Shown: one piece after another, positions 1 to 6,000 of the stretch
Position numbering within the stretch: the first letter of the stretch is position 1
Layout of the letters: every line of letters begins with the position of its first letter
Assembly: GCA_022710245.1 (NCBI GenBank)
Contig: JAKLHH010000060.1
Span: forward strand, 1 to 14,284
Source of the DNA: Myxococcota bacterium
GTDB taxonomy: Bacteria; Myxococcota; Polyangia; GCA-2747355; JAKLHH01
Direction: 5' to 3'
Length of the DNA: 14,284 bases
Translations under genes and position numbers: made by a program
The notes under the pieces: generated by a model
The model's database searches: none
The model's input: the letters and a program-made list of their open reading frames with translations, nothing else
Told to the model about the DNA's origin: nothing

Positions 1-166
1 CGCCCTTCTTGAGCTTGTCCAGCTCGTCCTTGCTGATCTTGCCGCCGCTGCCGGCGCCCTTGCCCTTGGGGGCCAGGACGTCCATCCGGTAGAGGGCGAA
101 GGCGACCAGCCCGAGAGCGATCAGGGCGAGCACCACGTAGAATGCTGGTTTCGGCTTGCCAGGCAT
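1..166 (-). CDS. Membrane-anchored protein of unknown function, N-terminal 55 residues only (cut by window edge)
   Basis: Only the first 55 codons are inside the window, read leftward from ATG at 164-166. An AGGAGG ribosome site lies at 172-177. The visible part is a short basic N-terminus (MPGKPKP), one strong membrane helix at about residues 8-27, and then a Gly/Ser/Lys-rich hydrophilic linker (GKGAGSGGKISKDELDKLKKG). This reads as a protein with a single N-terminal anchor or an uncleaved signal and a large domain outside the membrane. It starts 91 bp after the pspA stop on the same strand, so it is probably in the same operon and may act in envelope stress. In some related bacteria PspA-family genes sit next to an anchored substrate-binding/OmpA-type protein, and this could be one. 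The visible residues do not show it, so I assign no function. Confidence 0.7.
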   Translation of the reverse strand, partial: MPGKPKPAFYVVLALIALGLVAFALYRMDVLAPKGKGAGSGGKISKDELDKLKKG

Positions 167-171
167 CTGAG

Positions 172-177
172 CCTCCT
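172..177 (-). promoter_or_regulatory. Ribosome binding site of the left-edge gene
   Basis: On the minus strand AGGAGG lies six bases before the ATG at 164-166. It fixes the start of the truncated gene. Confidence 0.7.
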
Positions 178-243
178 CGTGCGATGGCCGCTAGCCCGCG
201 GCCCGCTCACAGAGTGGAACTGTTGCGACCAGTGAGTGTGCGC

Positions 244-259
244 GACCGCTGCCGCGGTC
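244..259. repeat. Small hairpin over the pspA stop codon
   Basis: GACCGC (244-249) and GCGGTC (254-259) form a 6-bp stem with a four-base loop that overlaps the pspA stop (258-260). There is no T-run, so it is not a classical terminator. It could moderate read-through into the downstream gene or protect the pspA mRNA end. Confidence 0.3.
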
Positions 260-1034
260 AGTGAGTCTCGGTGAGCTTGTCGGGGATGTCCGGGAGCTTC
301 TCCTCGACCTGCGGCCCGAGGCTCTTGCTCGCCTCCTTGATGCCGGCGGTCTCGGCGGTCTTCATCCCCATCTCCACCTCGAACTTCGAGAGGAGATCCT
401 CCGCCATCGCCTTCTCCATGTTCTTCTCGGCCTCGATCTTCTCGACGCCCTCGCCGGAGAGGTCGGCGGCGACGCGCGACTTGGCGCGGTTGAGGTCGAT
501 CTTCTCCTGGAGCACCTGCTCCAGCTCGCCGAAGTCGGTGGTGACGTCGAGGTTGAAGGTCTGGGAGAGCTTCGCCAGCTCCGCCTCGGCCTGCGACATC
601 TTGAGGTCGGCCGAGTACTTCTGGATCTTCCCGCGCACCTCGCCGAGCTTCTTGGAGGCGTGCTTGATCTTCTCGACGTTGTTCTGGTACGCCTTCTCGT
701 GCATCGCCAGCTGCTCTTTGTTCTCGGCCAGCTCGGTCTGGACCTGCTGCAGCTGGATGGCGAGCTGACCCGCGGTGGCGCGGTCGTTCGCCTTCAGGTA
801 GGCCTTGATCTTCGCGCCGAGCTCGCGCTCCTGCTTCTCGTTCGCGGCGACCTGACGCTGGACGCGCTCGACCAGACCCCGGTACTGCTCCAGGCCCGTC
901 CGCCCCTCCTTCAGCTGCTCCACCGCCTTGTCGTACTCGTACTGCATCTGGGCGATCGGATCCTTGGTCCAGAACCAGTTCGCGAGCTTGTTCACCTGGG
1001 CCCGAACCGCCTTGCCGATCTTGGCGAAGATCAT
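258..1034 (-). CDS. pspA: PspA/IM30 (phage shock protein A / Vipp1) family membrane-stress protein
   Basis: 258 residues, almost wholly alpha-helical coiled coil. The first 25 residues (MIFAKIGKAVRAQVNKLANW) can form the amphipathic helix by which PspA-family proteins bind stressed membranes. Residues 26-175 are a long charged heptad-like hairpin (for example QLQQVQTELAENKEQLAMHEKAYQNNVEKI), followed by more helix to about residue 230 and a short polar tail. PspA proteins are usually about 220-230 residues, so this one has a somewhat longer tail. The family assembles into ESCRT-III-like oligomers on the cytoplasmic face of the inner membrane and helps keep the proton gradient. ATG at 1032-1034 follows GAGGAG at 1041-1046. 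No pspF, pspB or pspC is in view. The assignment rests on overall pattern and the N-terminus; the exact subfamily is unsure. Confidence 0.88.
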   Translation of the reverse strand: MIFAKIGKAVRAQVNKLANWFWTKDPIAQMQYEYDKAVEQLKEGRTGLEQYRGLVERVQRQVAANEKQERELGAKIKAYLKANDRATAGQLAIQLQQVQTELAENKEQLAMHEKAYQNNVEKIKHASKKLGEVRGKIQKYSADLKMSQAEAELAKLSQTFNLDVTTDFGELEQVLQEKIDLNRAKSRVAADLSGEGVEKIEAEKNMEKAMAEDLLSKFEVEMGMKTAETAGIKEASKSLGPQVEEKLPDIPDKLTETH

Positions 1035-1062
1035 CCCTGACTCCTCGGTACGTGGATGGCGC

Positions 1063-1092
1063 AGTATAGCGAAGTGCCCGGGCCGGGCTCAA
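1063..1092 (-). promoter_or_regulatory. Candidate sigma-70-type promoter of pspA
   Basis: On the minus strand TTGAGC (1087-1092) and TATACT (1063-1068) are 18 bp apart. Transcription would start near 1056, giving a leader of about 22 nt that includes the GAGGAG ribosome site. Many pspA genes elsewhere use sigma-54, but I see no -24/-12 element here. Confidence 0.5.
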
Positions 1093-1117
1093 GGCCTGAG
1101 GCGTGCGTGCTGCACAC

Positions 1118-1134
1118 CTGTCTCCCGGGGACAG
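1118..1134. repeat. Near-perfect dyad in the pspA/phosphatase divergent region
   Basis: CTGTCTCCCGGGGACAG is a 17-base dyad (CTGTC/GACAG arms, CCCGGG centre). A second CCCGGG follows at 1140-1145. The right arm overlaps a weak -35-like GGGACA (1128-1133), which sits 17 bp before TAGAGT (1151-1156), a possible promoter of the plus-strand gene at 1184. The dyad may be an operator. It also resembles short interspersed palindromes with a GGGGACAG core. Confidence 0.35.
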
Positions 1135-1183
1135 ACCTGCCCGGGTCGGGTAGAGTCGAGGCTCTCGGGGAGAAGGAGACGTC

Positions 1184-2224
1184 GTGCGACGCCTGCTCCG
1201 CTTCCTGGCGCTGGTCGCGGCCATCGGCTACCCGCTGGCGCTGCTCGCGGTCGTCTGCGGGCTGCGCTTCGTGGGCGAGCGGTGGTGGGTCAGCCAGGCC
1301 GCCCTCTACCTGCCCCGCCTGGGCTTCGCGCTCCCGCTGCCGTTCGTGGCGCTGGCGATCTGGCTCTGGGCGCCGAGGCGGTGGCTCTGGCTCCAGCTGG
1401 TCTCCGTGGTGCTCCTCCTCTTCCCCCTGATGGGGCTCCGCGCCGGCGGTGCGCTGATCGTGCCGCGCGCCTCCGGCGAGGTGATCCGCCTCGTCACCTT
1501 CAACGTCTTCGTCGATCGCCGGCAGGGCTACGGGCCGGTGCTGGAGCAGGTCCGGCGCTTCAACCCCAGCCTGGTGCTGATGCAGGAGGTGACGCCCGAG
1601 AGCGCCGCCGAGCTGCTCGCCGGCTTCCCCGGCTGGCACACCGACTTCTCGGATCAGTTCCTCATCGCCTCGCGCTTTCCCATCACGGAGGTGCGTCGCC
1701 CGTCGCTGCTCGAGTACCCGCGCGGCACCGGCGGCGCGCACTTCATGCGCTACACGCTGCAGCTGCCGGGTGGGCCGCTCGCGCTCTTCCAGGTCCACAC
1801 CAGCTCGCCGCGCGACGCGCTCGAGGCGCTGCGCGGCGGCGGGCTCCGCTCGCAGCTCCGCTCGGGCGCGCTCTTCGGCGAAGCGACGCGGGCGGCGATG
1901 GAGTGGAACGGCGAGCGACGGCGGCGGCAGATCGAGGCCCTCGCCAGGGCGGCCGCCGGCAGCCCCCTGCCGGTGCTGATCGCCGGCGACACCAACCTGC
2001 CGGGGCTGAGCTGGGTGCTGAACCACTACCTCGGCGCCTACCAGGACGCCTTCGAGGTCGCCGGCTCCGGGTTCGGCTACACCTTCCCGGCGACGCGGCG
2101 CGCCTGGATGCGCATCGACCGCGTCCTCGGCGACCGCTCGATCTGGTTCCAGGAGACGGCGGTCGGGCGCATGCAGGCCTCGGATCACTACTGCGTCTTC
2201 GCCGCGTTCACGGTGCGGCGGTGA
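1184..2224 (+). CDS. Membrane-anchored endonuclease/exonuclease/phosphatase (EEP) fold protein
   Basis: 346 residues. The first 90 hold three hydrophobic helices (about 5-28, 43-65, 68-87), then a soluble EEP domain to the end. The metal-dependent phosphodiesterase signature is complete and in order: LVTFNV (Asn107), LMQEV (Glu135), QVHT (His205), IAGDTN (Asp269/Asn271), MRIDRVL (Asp312) and SDH (Asp334/His335). This is the catalytic set of the DNase I / exonuclease III / sphingomyelinase / inositol-phosphatase superfamily, so Mg-dependent phosphate-ester hydrolysis is likely. The substrate cannot be read from sequence. Three N-terminal helices probably place the catalytic domain outside the cytoplasm. 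The start is GTG at 1184 with AAGGAG at 1173-1178. The gene is divergent from pspA; the lipoprotein gene 47 bp downstream has its own promoter. Confidence 0.9.
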   Translation: MRRLLRFLALVAAIGYPLALLAVVCGLRFVGERWWVSQAALYLPRLGFALPLPFVALAIWLWAPRRWLWLQLVSVVLLLFPLMGLRAGGALIVPRASGEVIRLVTFNVFVDRRQGYGPVLEQVRRFNPSLVLMQEVTPESAAELLAGFPGWHTDFSDQFLIASRFPITEVRRPSLLEYPRGTGGAHFMRYTLQLPGGPLALFQVHTSSPRDALEALRGGGLRSQLRSGALFGEATRAAMEWNGERRRRQIEALARAAAGSPLPVLIAGDTNLPGLSWVLNHYLGAYQDAFEVAGSGFGYTFPATRRAWMRIDRVLGDRSIWFQETAVGRMQASDHYCVFAAFTVRR

Positions 2225-2235
2225 CAGCGCGCGAG

Positions 2236-2263
2236 TTGACCAGCGCGGCTGTTCTTCTACAAT
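2236..2263 (+). promoter_or_regulatory. Strong sigma-70-type promoter, probably leaderless, for the heme lipoprotein
   Basis: TTGACC (2236-2241) and TACAAT (2258-2263) have a 16-bp spacer, a near-consensus pair. The ATG is at 2272, eight bases after the -10 box, where transcription would be expected to begin. There is no purine-rich ribosome site between them. Confidence 0.6.
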
Positions 2264-2271
2264 GGGCTCTC

Positions 2272-2811
2272 ATGCGCGGCCTCACCTGGATCTCGGTCGG
2301 CTTGCTCTGCGTCGCCTGCAGCGGTCGCGAGGAGCAGAAGGAGAGCCGCCCCCTCTCCCCGAGGCAGCCGCCCCCGTCGCCAGCGAAGGCTGTCGTGCTC
2401 CCGCGGGGCCTGACCTCCCTGCCGCAGCCGAAGGCGATGGCGCTGCTCGGCACCGCCCTCGGTCAGCTCAGGCGGCGCCTCGAGCTGAACCAGCCATACA
2501 AGGAGACGGCCCTCGCCGTCGCGACCATGGCTGGACGCATCCCGCCTGGCGGTGTGAACGCGGTCCGGCGCTCGGCCGACACCGCCGAGGTCATCGCCTG
2601 GGCGCGTGACCTGGCGATGACGCCGCCCGCGACCCGCCGCCGCTCGTACAACAAGCTCGTCCAGGCCTGCGTGACCTGCCATATGCACGAGGCTCCGTCG
2701 CAGGTGGCGAGCCTCCGCAAGCTGATCCTCCCCGATCCCTGGTCCACGCCAGCGCCCAAGGCGCTCAAGGCAGGACCTTCGCCAAAGGGCTCCAGCGGCC
2801 TCAAATACTAG
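2272..2811 (+). CDS. Small lipoprotein with a C-terminal c-type heme motif (class II cytochrome c-like)
   Basis: 179 residues. An export signal ends in LLCVAC (Cys16), a plausible but not ideal lipobox, followed by SGREEQKES. Then come a proline-rich linker (about 25-55), a helical region (PKAMALLGTALGQLRRRLELNQPYKETALAVATMAG, from about 53), and C133-V-T-C-H137, the covalent heme c site. One CXXCH near the C-terminal end of a small helical domain is the layout of class II cytochromes (cytochrome c-prime, c556), which bind gases or carry electrons in the periplasm. A Met near the N-terminal helix (Met56) could be a sixth ligand. The Pro/Lys/Ser tail (about 156-179) looks disordered. It was not chosen from a longer open frame because only this ATG gives a signal peptide. 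No partner oxidase or cytochrome maturation gene is in view, so its role is inferred from the motif only. Confidence 0.8.
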   Translation: MRGLTWISVGLLCVACSGREEQKESRPLSPRQPPPSPAKAVVLPRGLTSLPQPKAMALLGTALGQLRRRLELNQPYKETALAVATMAGRIPPGGVNAVRRSADTAEVIAWARDLAMTPPATRRRSYNKLVQACVTCHMHEAPSQVASLRKLILPDPWSTPAPKALKAGPSPKGSSGLKY

Positions 2812-2845
2812 CGGCGATGGGGTTTCCCCCTATGAACGGCCTTGC

Positions 2846-2876
2846 GTGCTGACTCGCAACTTATGCGAGTCGGCAC
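2846..2876. repeat. 13-bp-stem hairpin between the heme lipoprotein and pilY1
   Basis: Arms 2846-2858 and 2864-2876 pair over 13 positions with a single G-T, enclosing a five-base loop (ACTTA). The inner eight pairs are GACTCGCA/TGCGAGTC. There is no T-run on either side. It lies 35 bp after the lipoprotein stop and about 90-120 bp upstream of a possible -24/-12 promoter of pilY1. It could be an upstream transcript end or an activator site. Confidence 0.5.
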
Positions 2877-2899
2877 ACGAAGACGATGGGGATACCGCC

Positions 2900-2925
2900 G
2901 AACCATCACGGCCGTCTCACGGTTC
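2900..2925. repeat. Second dyad in the pilY1 leader region
   Basis: GAACC (2900-2904) and GGTTC (2921-2925) flank the perfect palindrome ACGGCCGT (2908-2915). The surrounding 2812-3078 stretch has no convincing gene and is visibly less GC-rich than the rest of the window. Confidence 0.3.
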
Positions 2926-2941
2926 CACGAACATCTTTGCT

Positions 2942-2957
2942 TGGCCCCGATGCTGCA
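2942..2957 (+). promoter_or_regulatory. Weak sigma-54 (-24/-12) candidate upstream of pilY1
   Basis: TGGCCCC-N4-CTGCA keeps the invariant GG and GC ten bases apart but departs from the TGGCACG-N4-TTGCW consensus at several places. The start would fall near 2968, giving a leader of about 110 nt. Type IV pilus genes in related bacteria can be sigma-54 dependent, which makes this worth listing. Confidence 0.3.
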
Positions 2958-3078
2958 ACCAACCGGTTCGCTCCACAAGCAGTACTGCGCTTTCTTCAGA
3001 TGCTGGGAGGTTGCATCGGTGGCTGGATCCTGGTCGGGGTTGTCTCCTCTGAAATCGATGCATACCGGTGGGAGTCTC

Positions 3079-6000
3079 ATGCGACATCTCATGACTGGCA
3101 TAGTGGTGCTGTTTTGCCTTGAATCCTCCCGTGGTGAGGCGAGGGTGGATCCGATGCGAGCCATCACCGAGCAGATCTTGCGGCCAGAGATCATGATCGC
3201 GCTCGACACCTCGGGGTCGATGGTGTTTACCCAGACGGACTTCGACACCGTGGGAACCGACTGCGGAGGTGACCGCAAGGCGGAGACGCACAGCGCCGCC
3301 GACTGCGACCTCGGGCTCTGCGTGGACGCGTGTGGCGACGGACACTGCTCCGGCTCGGAGGACAGCGGAGCCTGCCCGGCGGACTGCGCCCCCCTCAACA
3401 CCTTCAACGTGGCGCTCGCCCAGCCGCTGTGTGTCACCACCACGCCCTCGGGCGCGTCTCGCTTCTTCATGCTCAAGCGAGTGCTCCGGAACGTCATCCC
3501 GTCGCTGGCAGGCGCCGCCAGCTTCGGGCTGGCGACCTTCTATCAGACGGGGTACTTCACCTATGGCAAGAGCCCCGGTGGTGCGACAGCGTGGTCCACG
3601 ATCTTCTTGAGCGAGGCGGAGATCAAGAGCCTCTCCGCGTGGGACACCACCAACGACAAACCGCAGAACACCTTCTACTGGGATGGCGTCTCGACCAACA
3701 CCCAGTACACCCTCCTCTCCGCGACGCCTGCCTCGGGGACTCCCACGCCGCCCTCGGTCAAGATCGACAGCCTCTATGTCCGCGTTGACAACCTGGCCAT
3801 GGAGAAGCGGTTGAACTACGCATCCTGTGGCCACCGCTGCACCGACGCGAACGGGATCAACTGGGACTACCGCGGGAGCTTCTACTCCTATATCGCCGCG
3901 GCGGCAGCCGACAACAACGGCGCGAGCGAGAAGGTCTGCTACGGGGGCGCGTGCTTCGGAAAGACCTGGGTCGACCACGGCTGCGGAATCGCCCACGATC
4001 ACTGCACCGGCGGCGGCGATTGCTACAACGTCACCACCTACTACGTCGCCAACTGCGCGATGAGCTCGACCTACAAGGGCCCCCAGTACGTCTCCGGCGC
4101 GGACACCTACGTCTACGTTCACGACCCTGGAGGAGGGTGGTCCCGGCCGAGCAACATGGTGCGCGGTAGCTATCCGCCCGACGGCAACGTTCTGCTCCCC
4201 TTCAAGGAGGCCCAGGATCAGACGACGATGGACGGACACGTCGGGAAGCTGATGGCGCGCTTCAACACCGAGCTGAACGGTGGTCTCGTGGGCTCGGGCG
4301 GCACCCCGACCGGGCCTCTCCTCGGTCTGGTCCACCAGGCCTTCAAGCACCGCCAGGCGGGAGCCTGCAGCGACACGGCCGCGCTCCCCAACACCTCCAG
4401 CAGCACGACGATGTACAACTATCAGGACGCGGCCACCAACTGCCCGTACACGGCCATCGACCCGGCGGCGGCCTGCCGCAAGCGGTACGTCCTCCTCCTC
4501 ACCGACGGTCAGCCTACCGATGGTGACACCTTGCGAACGCCCGAGACCGCAGCGCAGATGCTCTACAACGAGACCGCCTTCGCGGGGAACCCGATCCAGA
4601 CCATCGTCGTCGGCGTCCCTGGTCTCCCGGGCACTGCCCGCGCCCGCCTGATGGACATCGCGGACTATGGCACCGACGGCGTCAAGAACAACCCGGCCTG
4701 CTGCTGTCAGATGGGCGCCGTGACGAAGGCCTGCACCGTTGGCGGCGACTGCGCGAGCGGGACCTGTGGCAGCTACTCGACTCACGAGCAGAAGGCGTGC
4801 AACCAGAACGGCGACTGCGCGAGCGGGAGCTGCGGCAGCTACTCGACTCACCAGCAGAAGACGTGCAACAACAACAGCGAGTGCGCGAGCAACTCCTGCG
4901 GCAGCTACGTGAGGAACACGAGGAAGGCGTGCACCAACGGCGGGCAATGCGCGAGCGGTACCTGTAGCAGCTCGAAGTGCACTGTCGGCTCCCAGGCCCA
5001 CTGCAACACCGACTTCCCGGGGCTCGGCTACACCTACCAGGCCGGCTCTCCAGGGAAGTGCTACTACGACGGGAAGTGCGGCTGCTCCACGGACGCCCAC
5101 TGCGCGAGCGACGGCTTCAGCGGCACCACCTGCAACAGCGGGAAGTGCGACTCCGACGGCAAGTGCAACTGCACCACCAACGCCCACTGCACCGCGGACG
5201 GGTACGCCGGCGTCTGCAACGGCGCGACGCACCAGTGTGACTCCAACGGGACGTGCAGCTGCGGCACGGCCTCGGACTGCACCACCGACGGCTTCAACGG
5301 CGCGACCTGCGTCAGCAGCCAGTGCACCTATGACTGCACCAACACCTGCAGCGCTGGCGTCACCTGCCAGAGCGCCTACTTCGCCAACGACGAGAGCTCG
5401 CTCGCGCAGTCGATCCAGGACGCGATCTACAACGCGATCCAGGGCGACTACACCACCACGCAGCCCGGCATCCACACCTCCGGCACCACCCAGGGCGATA
5501 CGGCCCTCCTCGCGTCGACGGAGTTCCCCGGCTGGCGTGGCCACCTGCGCGCGTGGGACCTCCTCGCCACCCCCCCGTCCATCAAGTGGGACGCGGGCGA
5601 GCTCCTCTCGTCGACCAACCGTGACTACAAGAGCCGCTACGTCTATACGGGCTTCGGACCGACGCCGATCGACCTGCTCCAGGACCACACCACCGGCACG
5701 GTGGACACCGCCGGCCTCGCCGCGGAGTGGGCGAAGATCACGCCGGCGCCGAGCTATACACCCACCACCTCGGAGCTCGACGCCTTCGCCAACTGGCTGC
5801 TCGGGGCCACCCGCGACTGGCGGCTCGACTCCATCCTGCACTCGAACCCCGCCACCGTCGGTCCGCCCCCGGGCTACTCGACGGTCAGCGGCCACGCGGG
5901 CTACGAGACCGCCTACGCCAGCCGCGAGCAGCTGGCGTACGTCACCTCCAACGACGGGCTCATCCACGCCTTCCGGCTCAGCGACTCGAACGGCTCGGGC

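Noticed and set aside
1099..1116. A sigma-54 promoter for the phosphatase gene at 1184
   Set aside because: A GG-N10-GC pair exists (1100-1113), but the flanking bases do not match TGGCACG or TTGCW, so it is within chance in this GC-rich DNA.
928..2271. Upstream extension of the heme lipoprotein frame, and the minus frame 1031-2188
   Set aside because: Both are shadows of the phosphatase-fold gene, which has all catalytic motifs in its own frame. The lipoprotein needs its signal peptide at ATG 2272.
2846..2876. Integron attC site
   Set aside because: The hairpin lacks the RYYYAAC and GTTRRRY boxes, and no integrase or cassette structure is present.
2842..3078. N-terminal extension of pilY1 to ATG 2842
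   Set aside because: The extension would place the signal peptide internally, has no ribosome site and includes the 13-bp hairpin. ATG 3079 has both a signal and a ribosome site.
2812..3078. A c-di-GMP (GEMM) riboswitch before pilY1
   Set aside because: Such riboswitches precede pilus genes in some relatives, but I did not find the conserved GGCAAACC-type or CAAAGC-type core elements.
4726..5334. CRISPR array or transposon-derived repeats
   Set aside because: The repeats are in-frame, protein-coding, without unique spacers of constant length or terminal inverted repeats.
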